Shown here: in pieces, positions 1 to 8,074 of the stretch
Position numbering within the stretch: position 1 is the first letter of the stretch
Layout: each line of letters begins with the position of its first letter
Origin: JAEUHZ01 sp964552795
GTDB taxonomy: Bacteria > Planctomycetota > UBA1135 > GCA-002686595
Assembly (NCBI GenBank): GCA_964552795.1
Contig: CAZKIO010000001.1
Location: 62,001-126,000 of the forward strand
Direction: 5' to 3'
DNA length: 64,000 nt
Made by a program: the position numbers and the translations under genes
Notes under the pieces: generated by a model
Database searches by the model: none
What the model was told of the DNA's origin: nothing
Seen by the model: only the letters and a program-made list of their open reading frames with translations

Positions 1-2431
1 CGAACCCCTCGGAGCGCGCGAAGATCAGGTACGAACCCGGATCCACGTTGATCGGCGTCGCGGGGTCGACGCGGTTCCCCTGCGAGCACACCAGCGGACA
101 GGCCGTGCGCAAGCACTGCGCGCCCAGCACGGCGCCGGCCGGCACGTCGATCGTGAGGACCTCGCCCGCGCGCAGGCAGGCGAGGCGCAGGGGGAACGGC
201 GCGGGCCGCCACAGCATCTGCTCCGCCTCGATCACGTCGATGCGGCGCGCGTCGCAGTCCAGCGGCGCATCGAGGCCCTCCAGCGTGACGCGATGCCGGT
301 CGGCGCCGCCCTCGGCGATGTGCGCGGCCCAGTCGAAGGCCTGCGCGACCGGCGCGTCGTCGATCGCGACGATCCGTTGCGGGGGCAGGATCCCCGCGGC
401 GTCCAGCGGGCTCGCGTGCGCGACCCGCTCGACGAACAGCGCGCCGGCCGCCGGCGCGCCGAGCACGTGCGTCACTTGGTCGCCGGGGCGCAGGCCGTTG
501 CGCGCGGCGAGGGAGTCCGGAGCCACCGACACGATCGAGAGCGACACGTCGCCCGGCTGGTGCGCGGCCTCGCCCGCCGGCGGCGCGGCGCGGCCGATGC
601 CGCTGGTGGGCACCGGGACGAGCCGCGGGATCGAGTCCGCGGTGGCGAGGTCCGCGCGGTCCTCCCAGCGGAACAGGAACAGCTCGGCGTCCGCGGGTTC
701 GACCGCGAGCGTCAGCGTCCCGCGGCCGAGGAGCTCCTCGCGGCGCGTTCCGCCGGCGTCGTGCTGTTCGGTCGCCGTGCGCATCGCCTCGGCCAGCGCC
801 ACGTCGCCGGCGGAGAGCGCCTCGCGCCAGCGCGCCAGATAGAAATCGGCCAGCGCGTCCTGCGTCGCGCGGCTGGCGCCGCCCCACGGCGCCTCGAGCC
901 GCGCGGCGCGCTGCAGCGCCTCGGAACTCGCGCGCAGCGCCTGCTGCGCCTCGATCTTCAGCGCCTCCAGCTCGCGCTCGCGCCGCGCGAACTCGGCGCG
1001 TTCCGCCTCGGTCGCGGGCTTGGAGAGGACGCTGGTGCGGACCTTGAGGATCTCGTCCGACAAGGACTCGATGCGGCCGCGCACCTCCAGGTAGCGCGCG
1101 CCGGCTTCCTCGGCTTCCGTGCGCGCCGTCGCTGCCGCGGCGACCGCCGTCCGGCGCTCCTGCTCGCGCTGCGCCTCGATGCGCGCGCGTTCGACGCGCG
1201 CCTTGAGCTCCAGCGCCTCGGGCGACTCGGGATCGATCTCCTGCGCCTGCGCCACCGACAGCGCGGCCTGCGTGTAGTCGGCGGCGACCAGCGCGTCGGC
1301 GGCGGACTGCAGGTGCGCGCGCAACTCGCGCCCGCGTTCGACGGAGCGCCACGCCAGCATCCCGATGCCGGCGAGCACGGCCAGCGCCAGGGCCGTGTAG
1401 CTCGCCGCGAGCCCGGGGTTGCGGTGCCCCCACTTGCGCAGTCGCGTGATCGGCCCGGCGGCCTTGGCCTGGATCGGCTCGAAGGAGCGCACGCGCCGCA
1501 GGTCCTCGGCCAGCGCCTCGGCCGTCGGGTAGCGGCGCGCCGGGTCGCGGTCCATCGCGACCTCGATCACCGTGCACAGGTCGCGCGGGATGCGCGGGTT
1601 GATGTAGCGCGGATTGACCGGCGCGCCCTCCAGGATCACGTGGAAGAGCTGGTCCCACGACGGCCGCTCGAAGGGGCGCTTGAGCGTCAGGCACTCGAAC
1701 AGCGTCACGCCCAGCGCGTACACGTCGGTGCGGCGGTCGACCGCGCCGCGCGACGCGACGATCTGCTCGGGAGCCAGGTACGCCGGCGTGCCCACGATCT
1801 GTCCAGACTGCGTCAGCGCCTGGCCCTCCGACTCCAGGTCGCGCGCGAGGCCGAAGTCGAGCAGCACCGGGTGCCCTTCGGGCGTGACCATGATGTTGCC
1901 GGGCTTGATGTCGCGGTGGACGAGCCCGGCCTGGTGCGCCACGTGCAGCGCGCGGGCGGCGCGCTCGACGAGGCGCAAGATGTCCTCCAGGCCGCCCTTG
2001 CTGCCGCCGCCGGTGATCGAGACCGTGTCGAGCGGCTTCCCGCCGGGCGCTTCGCCCTCCTCGCGCGTGTCGCGCGCGCGGTCGACCAGCTCGGCCAGCG
2101 TCGTGCCGCGCACGAACTGCATCGCGATGTACGGCTGGCCGTCGACCTCGCCGACCTCGTGCACACCGCAGATGTTGGGGTGCTCGAACTTCGACGTCAG
2201 TTCGGCTTCGCGCCGGAAGCGGTCGCGGCCCGCCTGCGACTGCGCGCCGGGGCCGGTGAGCATCTTGAGCGCCACCTTGCGCCGCAGGCCGGTGTCCTCG
2301 GCCAGGAACACGACGCCCTGCGCCCCGCGCCCGAGCTCCCGCAGGATGCGGTACTTGCCGATGCGGCGCTCGGCCGACGGCTCGGCCTCAGCGTCGGGAG
2401 AATCGGGATCCGTCGTTTCGCCGTTGGACAT
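1..2431 (-). CDS. Membrane Ser/Thr protein kinase with PDZ/PEGA-like output region (C-terminus beyond window)
   Basis: Hanks-type kinase, 810 residues visible; it runs off the window edge, so the true C-terminus is not seen. Seen: glycine loop GRGAQG at residues 34-39, ATP lysine K56 in VALKML, catalytic HRDIKPGN from H172, DFG from D192, then an APE motif. A hydrophobic segment near residue 340 probably spans the membrane. A long Arg/Glu/Ala-rich, probably coiled-coil stretch follows. After it come a PEGA-like patch, a PDZ-like patch (NGLRPGDQV) and a second PEGA-like patch at the window edge. Planctomycete kinases of this type often end in a formylglycine-generating-enzyme-like domain, which could lie just outside. 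ATG at 2431 is supported by TACTCT 41 nt upstream. Kinase identity is secure; the output domains are inferred. Confidence 0.93.
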   Translation of the reverse strand, partial: MSNGETTDPDSPDAEAEPSAERRIGKYRILRELGRGAQGVVFLAEDTGLRRKVALKMLTGPGAQSQAGRDRFRREAELTSKFEHPNICGVHEVGEVDGQPYIAMQFVRGTTLAELVDRARDTREEGEAPGGKPLDTVSITGGGSKGGLEDILRLVERAARALHVAHQAGLVHRDIKPGNIMVTPEGHPVLLDFGLARDLESEGQALTQSGQIVGTPAYLAPEQIVASRGAVDRRTDVYALGVTLFECLTLKRPFERPSWDQLFHVILEGAPVNPRYINPRIPRDLCTVIEVAMDRDPARRYPTAEALAEDLRRVRSFEPIQAKAAGPITRLRKWGHRNPGLAASYTALALAVLAGIGMLAWRSVERGRELRAHLQSAADALVAADYTQAALSVAQAQEIDPESPEALELKARVERARIEAQREQERRTAVAAAATARTEAEEAGARYLEVRGRIESLSDEILKVRTSVLSKPATEAERAEFARRERELEALKIEAQQALRASSEALQRAARLEAPWGGASRATQDALADFYLARWREALSAGDVALAEAMRTATEQHDAGGTRREELLGRGTLTLAVEPADAELFLFRWEDRADLATADSIPRLVPVPTSGIGRAAPPAGEAAHQPGDVSLSIVSVAPDSLAARNGLRPGDQVTHVLGAPAAGALFVERVAHASPLDAAGILPPQRIVAIDDAPVAQAFDWAAHIAEGGADRHRVTLEGLDAPLDCDARRIDVIEAEQMLWRPAPFPLRLACLRAGEVLTIDVPAGAVLGAQCLRTACPLVCSQGNRVDPATPINVDPGSYLIFARSEGF

Positions 2432-2472
2432 CGAGCTCGCGCGCGGGAACGGCCGGCGCGAGGAGAAGCCAG

Positions 2473-2478
2473 AGAGTA
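2473..2478 (-). promoter_or_regulatory. -10-like TACTCT for the kinase gene
   Basis: GC-TACTCT lies 41 nt upstream of the kinase ATG on the minus strand, in the 94-bp gap after the upstream gene. It fits the recurring GC/GG-TAnnnT pattern of this window; no -35 box is evident. Confidence 0.45.
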
Positions 2479-2525
2479 GCGGCGGGCCGGGCCCCGGCGC
2501 ACGCCCGGGGAGCGGAACGCGGCGC

Positions 2526-3740
2526 TCAGTTGCCGGCCGCGGCCAGGATCTCGTCCTCGGTCAGGAGGCGCGGCGTCTTCTTGGCGAGGTCGAGCACCTT
2601 CTGCACGCGCGCGTCGGTCGGCTGCACGCCGTGCTTCTCGAGGAACCAGGTCACGTTCGACTTGCCGCTCATGGGCCCGACCGCGATCACCTGCTCCAGC
2701 CCCACGAGGTCGGCCGGCACGCCGCTGTACACCCGGTTCGCCAGCCAGTGGTCGCCCTTCTTGAAGGCCTTGATGACGGCCGCGGCGTGCACGCCGGTCG
2801 CGGTCTCGAACGCGTCCTTGCCGAAGACCGGATAGTTGTTCGGGACCGGCACGCCGGTGGCCTGGCTGGCGAGGTCGACGTAGCGCCCGAGCTTGGAAAG
2901 ATCGTTCTCGATCAGGCCGAGCAGCCGCAGGTTGACCAGCAGGAGGTCCATCTCGACGTTGCCGGTGCGCTCGCCGATGCCCAGCGCCGTGGCGTGCACG
3001 CGCGTCGCACCGGCCTCCAGCGCCGCCAGCGCGTTCATCAGGCCCATGCCGCGGTCGCGGTGGCCGTGCCAGTCGATGCCGACGTCGGCCCCGAGCTCGG
3101 TCACGATCTGCTTCACGAAGCCCACGATGCGCCGCGTGCCGTTGGGCGTGGAGTGGCCGCAGGTGTCGCACACGCAGATGCGCTTCGCGCCGGCCTCGAT
3201 CGCCGTCGTGTACAGCGCGCGGACGTGGTCGGGGTGCGCGCGCGTCGTGTCCTCGGTCACGAACATGCACGGCAGGCCGTTCTTCGTCGCGAAGGTCACC
3301 GCGTCGCGCGAGAGTTCGAGCATGCGCTCGATCTCCCAGTTCTCGGCGTACTGGCGGATCGGCGAGCTGCCGATGAAGGCGCACACCTCGATCGGCACGC
3401 CCGTCGCCTGCACCATGTCGACGACCGGCTCGATGTCGGAGACGACGGTGCGGCAGGCGACGTTCGGGCGGATCGAGAGGCCCTTCATCTCGCGCGCCAG
3501 CGCCAGGATGTGCTCGCGCGCGCGCTCGCCCGCGCCCGGCAGGCCCACGTTCGCCGTGTGGATCCCCAGCGCGTCCATCAGGTGGACGAGCTCGATCTTC
3601 TGGTCCAGGCGCGGGTCGCGCACCGACGGGCTCTGCAGGCCGTCGCGCAGGGTCTCGTCGTCGAACTGGATCGCCCCCGCCGCGGCGAGGTCGGGCTGGT
3701 TCCAGTCGTGGATCAACGCATCGCGGTCGGGTGTCTCCAT
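2526..3740 (-). CDS. DRE-TIM metallolyase, 2-isopropylmalate/citramalate synthase-like
   Basis: 404 residues. It belongs to the HMG-CoA-lyase-like TIM-barrel family that condenses acetyl-CoA with 2-oxoacids or runs the reverse lyase reaction. Seen: signature DETLRDGLQ at residues 28-36 (catalytic Arg32, metal-binding Asp33), metal-ligand motif HGHRDRG near residue 213, and GIGERTGN, typical of 2-isopropylmalate and homocitrate synthases. The C-terminal LeuA dimer/allosteric domain is absent: the protein stops soon after the barrel and a short helical extension. No other leucine genes are adjacent, so the substrate is unproven; citramalate or homocitrate synthase are alternatives. Start ATG 3740 is preceded by GC-TAGAAT 30 nt upstream. 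Confidence 0.85.
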   Translation of the reverse strand: METPDRDALIHDWNQPDLAAAGAIQFDDETLRDGLQSPSVRDPRLDQKIELVHLMDALGIHTANVGLPGAGERAREHILALAREMKGLSIRPNVACRTVVSDIEPVVDMVQATGVPIEVCAFIGSSPIRQYAENWEIERMLELSRDAVTFATKNGLPCMFVTEDTTRAHPDHVRALYTTAIEAGAKRICVCDTCGHSTPNGTRRIVGFVKQIVTELGADVGIDWHGHRDRGMGLMNALAALEAGATRVHATALGIGERTGNVEMDLLLVNLRLLGLIENDLSKLGRYVDLASQATGVPVPNNYPVFGKDAFETATGVHAAAVIKAFKKGDHWLANRVYSGVPADLVGLEQVIAVGPMSGKSNVTWFLEKHGVQPTDARVQKVLDLAKKTPRLLTEDEILAAAGN

Positions 3741-3770
3741 GGTGTCGCGGTCGTGCCCGCAGGGCCCGGC

Positions 3771-3776
3771 ATTCTA
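3771..3776 (-). promoter_or_regulatory. -10-like TAGAAT
   Basis: GC-TAGAAT, 30 nt upstream of the ATG at 3740 on the minus strand. The same octamer precedes the glycosyltransferase at 50051. Confidence 0.5.
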
Positions 3777-3881
3777 GCCCGCGCCCTGCTCGTTCCGGAG
3801 CGCCGCGGCGCGCGACGGCGCTCCGGGGGCCTCCACGGGCGCCGTCGCCGCGTCCGATGGTAGGCGGCGGGTCGAGAAGGC

Positions 3882-3887
3882 TATATG
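3882..3887 (+). promoter_or_regulatory. -10-like TATATG
   Basis: GC-TATATG ends 11 nt before the aspartokinase ATG at 3899. This decided the start over longer upstream readings and implies an almost leaderless transcript. Confidence 0.45.
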
Positions 3888-3898
3888 TGGGGGCTTCC

Positions 3899-5227
3899 AT
3901 GGCTTTCGACAGGGTTCTGAAGTTCGGCGGCGCGGCGCTGGCCGACGGTCCGGGCGTGCTGCGCGCGTGCCGGATCGTCGAGGAGCAGGGCGGCCAGCGG
4001 CCGATCGTCGTCGCCTCGGCGCACCAGGGCGTGACCGATCTGCTCGACACCGTCGGCCGCGCGGCGCTGCAAGGCCTGATGGAGGGCGACCGCGTCCGCA
4101 TCCGCCACCGCACGCTCCTGCGCCAGCTCAACCTCGAACCCGATCTGCTCGACCGCTACTTCACCGAGCTCTTCGGCCTCTTGGCCGAGGTGCAGGTGCG
4201 CGGACGCCTGCTCTCGGGCCAGCACGACCACCTCCTCTCGTTCGGCGAGCGCATGAGCGCGCGCATCGTGGCGCACACGCTGAAGAACATGGGCCTGCGC
4301 GCGACGCCCGTCGACGCCTGGGACCTGGGCCTCACGACCGATTCGAACCACGGCGCGGCGCGGCCTCTGCCGGGCGGGACCAGCCAGATCCGCGCGGCGC
4401 TGGAGCAGGTCACCGGCATTCCCGTCGTCACCGGGTTCCTGGCCAAGGACTCGCGCGGCAGCCTGACGACCATGGGCCGCAACGGCTCCGACCTGACGGC
4501 GGCGCTGGTCGCCGAGGCGGTCGGCGCGCACGACGTGCGCCTGTGGAAGGCCGTCGGGGGCATGATGACCGCCGACCCGGGGCTCGTGCCCGACGCGCGC
4601 GTCCTCGAGCGCCTGGGCTACCTCGAAGCGGCCGAGTACGCGTTTCACGGCGCCGAGGTGCTCTACGGGCCGGCGATCCCGCCGGTGCAGCGCGCGGGAG
4701 CGACCGTGCGCCTGCTCGACGTCAACGACCCCGAGGCGCCGGGCACGGTGCTCGAGACGCGCACGCGCGGCGAGGGACCGGTCGGCATCGCCGCGCGCCG
4801 CAGCGTGCTGCGCCTGGACCTCGCCATCGGCGGATCGGAGCTGCGCGCGCCGCGCCTGGGCGAGCTGTTCACCGTGCTCGCGCGCCACCGCGTCGAGCCG
4901 GGTGTGCTCTCGGCCACCGGCGGCGGCATCAGCGTGCTCGTGCCGCCCGCGGGCGACGTCGAGAGCGCCATCTCCGATCTCGGACGCAGCGTCACGGTCA
5001 CGCGCGACCTCGCGCTCGCCGCCGTGATCGGCCATGAGGTCGGGTGCGACACGTCGCTGGCGACGCGCGCGCTGGACCTCCTGGCCGAGCAGCGCGTCGA
5101 GATCGTCGAGGCGTTCATCGGCGCGCGCGCGCTGAGCCAGGTGTTCGTCGTGCCCGCGGCCGACCTCGAACGCGCCGTCCGGGCGCTGCACGCCGGCCTG
5201 CTGCGGCCGGCCGCGACGCGCGCGTGA
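3899..5227 (+). CDS. Monofunctional aspartate kinase
   Basis: 442 residues. Phosphorylates aspartate at the entry to the lysine/methionine/threonine pathway. Seen: N-terminal KFGGA (the family usually has KFGGTS, so the Thr-Ser pair is altered to Ala-Ala), FGERMSA near residue 115, GRNGSDLTAA near 200, and two ACT-like regulatory segments in the last 140 residues. A second aspartokinase is fused to homoserine dehydrogenase at 17924, so this copy may feed the lysine or methionine branch (inference). The signal peptidase gene starts 62 bp downstream. The start ATG 3899 gives the expected N-terminus immediately before the KFGG motif. The motif change lowers confidence in normal catalysis, not in family membership. 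Confidence 0.88.
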   Translation: MAFDRVLKFGGAALADGPGVLRACRIVEEQGGQRPIVVASAHQGVTDLLDTVGRAALQGLMEGDRVRIRHRTLLRQLNLEPDLLDRYFTELFGLLAEVQVRGRLLSGQHDHLLSFGERMSARIVAHTLKNMGLRATPVDAWDLGLTTDSNHGAARPLPGGTSQIRAALEQVTGIPVVTGFLAKDSRGSLTTMGRNGSDLTAALVAEAVGAHDVRLWKAVGGMMTADPGLVPDARVLERLGYLEAAEYAFHGAEVLYGPAIPPVQRAGATVRLLDVNDPEAPGTVLETRTRGEGPVGIAARRSVLRLDLAIGGSELRAPRLGELFTVLARHRVEPGVLSATGGGISVLVPPAGDVESAISDLGRSVTVTRDLALAAVIGHEVGCDTSLATRALDLLAEQRVEIVEAFIGARALSQVFVVPAADLERAVRALHAGLLRPAATRA

Positions 5228-5273
5228 ACGGCTCCGCGGCCCGCGCTCCGTCGGAGGCGGGGTTCGGCCCTGG

Positions 5274-5279
5274 TACCCT
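5274..5279 (+). promoter_or_regulatory. -10-like TACCCT
   Basis: GG-TACCCT ends 10 nt before the GTG at 5290. It argues for that start over an in-frame GTG at 5224 that overlaps the aspartokinase stop. Confidence 0.45.
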
Positions 5280-5289
5280 CCCGCGCGCC

Positions 5290-6465
5290 GTGAAGCGTAC
5301 TTGGATCCTGCGCGGCGCCTGGACGCTGGCTTCACTGGCGGCCGCCGTCGTGCTGACGCGCAGCTTCGTCGGCGACGTCTACCACGTCGATTCGGGCTCC
5401 ATGGCGCCCGCGCTCTGGGGAGAGGAGGGCGACGGCGAGTGGGTCTTCGTGCGCTACGACACGGCGCCGCCCGCGCGGCAGGAGGTGATCGTCGTGCAGC
5501 GCAACGGCGACGACGCGCCGATCGTGAAGCGCGTCGTGGGCCTGCCCGGGGAATCCATCCAGGTCTCGCACGGCGACGTGCTGGTGCGCGGCCAGCGCCT
5601 CGCGAGCGACGAGCCGCGCCCGCCGTGGATCCTGGTCTACGACCAGGCCCGCGAGCCGCTCGAGGAGCGCTTCCCGGTCGCGCCCGCGCAGGCCGCTCAG
5701 TGGACGCTGGCACGGGACGCGGCCGAGCTCGACGCGCGCGAGGTGCCGCGCGACGCGAACCTGGGCCTGCTCTTCCTGCACGATCCGCTGACGGACGAGT
5801 ACCTGGGCCCGAACGGCGAGCGCGTGCGCGGCACGAGCCCCGTGAACGACGCGCGCATCGAGTGCGAGATCACGTGCCGCGACGCAGGGTCGCAGCTGCG
5901 CGTCGGGCTGAACGAGCAGGGCGACACGTTCCAGGCGCTCGTGCGGCCGCTGGAAGGCGGCGAGGCCGAGATCGCGATCACGCGGCGCAATGCAGCGCAG
6001 GGCCTCACGACGCTGGCGTCGGCGCGCGTGCGGCTCGCGCTCGACGAGCCGCGGCACCTCGCGTTCGAGAACCGCGACAACGTGGTGCGCCTGGAGCTGG
6101 AGGGCGCGCCACCGCTGGTCGCCGGGTACCGCGAGAACGAGCGCCATCCCGCCGACCGGCTGCAGGAGGGCGGCAGCTACGGCTACCGCGCGTGGTTCGG
6201 CGGCGAGGAGGGCCGCTTCACGTTCCGGCGCGTGCGCGTGCTGCGCGACATCGCGTACACCGAGCGCGGCACGTTCGGCATCGGCGCGCCGCTGGCGCTG
6301 GGGCCCGACGAGTGGTTCGTGCTGGGCGATCGCTCCAATCAGAGCCGCGACAGCCGCGAGTGGGGCCCCGTGCACGCGCGCGAGATCGTCGGCCGGCCCG
6401 TGTGGGTGGTGTGGCCGCCGAGCCGCTGGCGGCGCGTGGGGGGGGCCGAGCGCCCCGCGCCCTGA
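5290..6465 (+). CDS. lepB: Signal peptidase I with a large inserted domain
   Basis: 391 residues. Type I signal peptidase that cleaves Sec/Tat signal peptides at the outer face of the inner membrane. Seen: one N-terminal membrane segment (about residues 10-23), catalytic serine in DSGSM (Ser37), catalytic lysine in VKRVVGLPGES (Lys80), and box E GDRSNQSRDSREWG near the C-terminus. Between the lysine box and box E lie roughly 200 extra residues, beta-rich by appearance and unlike the short insert of E. coli LepB. That insert may be a lectin-like or substrate-recognition domain (inference). The GTG start puts the membrane segment at the N-terminus; an alternative GTG at 5224 would overlap the previous stop and add 22 residues. 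Confidence 0.9.
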   Translation: MKRTWILRGAWTLASLAAAVVLTRSFVGDVYHVDSGSMAPALWGEEGDGEWVFVRYDTAPPARQEVIVVQRNGDDAPIVKRVVGLPGESIQVSHGDVLVRGQRLASDEPRPPWILVYDQAREPLEERFPVAPAQAAQWTLARDAAELDAREVPRDANLGLLFLHDPLTDEYLGPNGERVRGTSPVNDARIECEITCRDAGSQLRVGLNEQGDTFQALVRPLEGGEAEIAITRRNAAQGLTTLASARVRLALDEPRHLAFENRDNVVRLELEGAPPLVAGYRENERHPADRLQEGGSYGYRAWFGGEEGRFTFRRVRVLRDIAYTERGTFGIGAPLALGPDEWFVLGDRSNQSRDSREWGPVHAREIVGRPVWVVWPPSRWRRVGGAERPAP

Positions 6466-6488
6466 TCTCCGCGCGCCGGGCGATCACC

Positions 6489-6505
6489 CCGGAAGGTCCT
6501 TCCGG
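6489..6505. terminator. 17-bp palindrome after lepB
   Basis: CCGGAAGG-T-CCTTCCGG, a perfect 8-bp inverted repeat with a 1-nt centre, 24 nt after the lepB stop and upstream of the next sigma-factor promoter. It could be a terminator hairpin or a dyad operator. There is no U tract. Confidence 0.4.
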
Positions 6506-6604
6506 ATCGTTCCAACCGCCTTGAGGCGCAGGAACTTGTGCCGCTGGGCGCCCCGGGGAATGCGCCCGGGCGAACCGAAACCCAGCGCGGCCCGGGGGGT
6601 TGCT

Positions 6605-6610
6605 TACCCT
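6605..6610 (+). promoter_or_regulatory. -10-like TACCCT
   Basis: TACCCT 20 nt upstream of the ATG at 6631; heads the sigma / anti-sigma / DUF3106 operon. Confidence 0.45.
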
Positions 6611-6630
6611 CGACGTCCCGGCCCGGCCGC

Positions 6631-7233
6631 ATGGAGACCCCCGAACACGACGATCCCGGCGTCCAGCTCATGCTGGCGTGGCAGCGCGGTGACGAAACCG
6701 CGTTCGACCGCATCGTCGAGGCGTACTCGGGGCAGGTCTGGGCGCTGCTCACGCGCTTCCTGCCCGGCCGCGCCAACCGCGAGGACCTGGTCCAGGAGGT
6801 CTTCCTGCGCGTCATCCGCGCGCGCGACCGCTACGAGCCCAGCGCGCGCTTCTCGACCTGGCTGTACCGCATCGTCTTCAACCTCGCCGTCAACGAGACG
6901 CAGCGCACCAGCGGCAAGGAGCGCGGCACGGGCACGGCCGGCGCGACGGAGGTCTCCGCCGACGGCCTCGCGCACGTGCCCGACGAGCAGGTGCCCGATC
7001 CGCTGGAGCAGATGGAGCGCGGCGACGTCGTGCTGGCGGTGCGCGCGGCGATCCAGAGGCTGCCCGAGCAGCAGCGCATGGCGCTCCTGCTCGCCAAGTA
7101 CCACGAGATGCCCTACGTCGAGATCGCCGCGGTGCTCGGCTCGTCCGAGAAGGCGATCAAGTCGCTCGTCCATCGCGCGCGCGAGAATTTGCGCGCGAGC
7201 CTGGCGCCGTTCCTGAAGGGGGAGCTCGCATGA
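6631..7233 (+). CDS. ECF-family RNA polymerase sigma factor
   Basis: 200 residues. Seen: region 2 (DETAFDRIVEAYSGQVW ... REDLVQEVFLRVIRARDRYEP ... FSTWLYRIVFNLAVNE) and region 4 (IQRLPEQQRMALLLAKYHEMPYVEIAAVLGSSEKAIKSLVHRAREN), in the right order and spacing for an extracytoplasmic-function sigma factor. The last codons overlap the next gene in an ATGA junction, so sigma and anti-sigma are translationally coupled. ATG 6631 was preferred over an in-frame start at 6538 because homology begins here and TACCCT sits 20 nt upstream. Target promoters cannot be read from the sequence. Confidence 0.93.
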   Translation: METPEHDDPGVQLMLAWQRGDETAFDRIVEAYSGQVWALLTRFLPGRANREDLVQEVFLRVIRARDRYEPSARFSTWLYRIVFNLAVNETQRTSGKERGTGTAGATEVSADGLAHVPDEQVPDPLEQMERGDVVLAVRAAIQRLPEQQRMALLLAKYHEMPYVEIAAVLGSSEKAIKSLVHRARENLRASLAPFLKGELA

Positions 7234-8072
7234 ACTCCCAATGCCGTCAATTCCGCGCGAGCCTGGAGCGCTGCCTGATCGGCCGGCCGTCGCCGTCGCG
7301 GCTCGCCGAGCTGTCGTGGCACGAGCACCTGTTCGCGTGCGGCGAGTGCCGCCGCGTGCTGGAGGTCGAGGAGGCACTGGAGACGCTGCTCGCCAGCCTG
7401 CCCGAGCCGCACCTGTCGCCCGTCCTGCGCGACCGCGTGCTGGCGCGCCTGCGGGCCGAGCGCCGGCTGGACACGCTGCTCGCGCTGGACGAAGCCGTCG
7501 CGCCGCCGGCGGACCTTGCGCGCGGCGTGCTGGCGCGATTGGCGCAGGAGCGTCACGCCGCGGCCGATACGCGCCTCGATCGACTGCTGGAGCTGGACCG
7601 CGCCGCCGCGCCGGCGGGCCTGGCGCAGCGCACCCTGGCGAGCCTGAAGCTCGCGCGCCGCGCGGCGCCGCGCACGCCGACGGTGCCGAGGGTGCCGACG
7701 CTCACGCGGCGCAGCACCGGCGCGCGCGTGGGCTGGTTCGCGGCCGCCGCCGCCGCTCTCGTGCTCGCGGCCTGGATCTGGTGGCCCGACCGCACGGCGC
7801 CGACGCCCGGCACGCCCGTCGTGGTCGAGGGCCCGCCCGGCGTCGAGCCCGACCTCGTGCCGATCGCGCCGCGCGGACCCGTGGAGGTGGTGCAGGAGCC
7901 CGATCCGCTGGTCGATCCCGATGCCTTCGTCGAGGCGGAACCGGAGCTGCTCGAGGTGCTGGACGTCCTGGAGAACTGGGATCTCCTGATGGCCGGCGAC
8001 GTCGAGATCCTGCTCGCGACGCTGCCCGCGGCCGACGAGGCGCTGATCACGGCGCTCGACGAGGAGGGCTGA
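7230..8072 (+). CDS. Putative membrane anti-sigma factor
   Basis: 280 residues, ATGA overlap with the sigma gene. Seen: N-terminal cysteine/histidine cluster (HEHLFACGECRR near residues 30-41) resembling the zinc-binding HxxxCxxC of ZAS anti-sigma factors. Two degenerate leucine/aspartate repeats of the RLDxLLxLD type follow (about 75-130), then one hydrophobic segment at about 168-184 (WFAAAAAALVLAAWIWW). The C-terminal part is acidic, Pro/Val-rich, and would be periplasmic. The position directly behind a sigma gene supports the role. The zinc motif is not a perfect match, so ligand assignment is inferred. Confidence 0.75.
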   Translation: MNSQCRQFRASLERCLIGRPSPSRLAELSWHEHLFACGECRRVLEVEEALETLLASLPEPHLSPVLRDRVLARLRAERRLDTLLALDEAVAPPADLARGVLARLAQERHAAADTRLDRLLELDRAAAPAGLAQRTLASLKLARRAAPRTPTVPRVPTLTRRSTGARVGWFAAAAAALVLAAWIWWPDRTAPTPGTPVVVEGPPGVEPDLVPIAPRGPVEVVQEPDPLVDPDAFVEAEPELLEVLDVLENWDLLMAGDVEILLATLPAADEALITALDEEG

Positions 8073-8074
8073 AC

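Noticed and set aside
5224..5289. GTG 5224 as the lepB start
   Set aside because: It overlaps the aspartokinase stop and would place extra residues before the membrane segment; TACCCT favours 5290. It remains a possible alternative.
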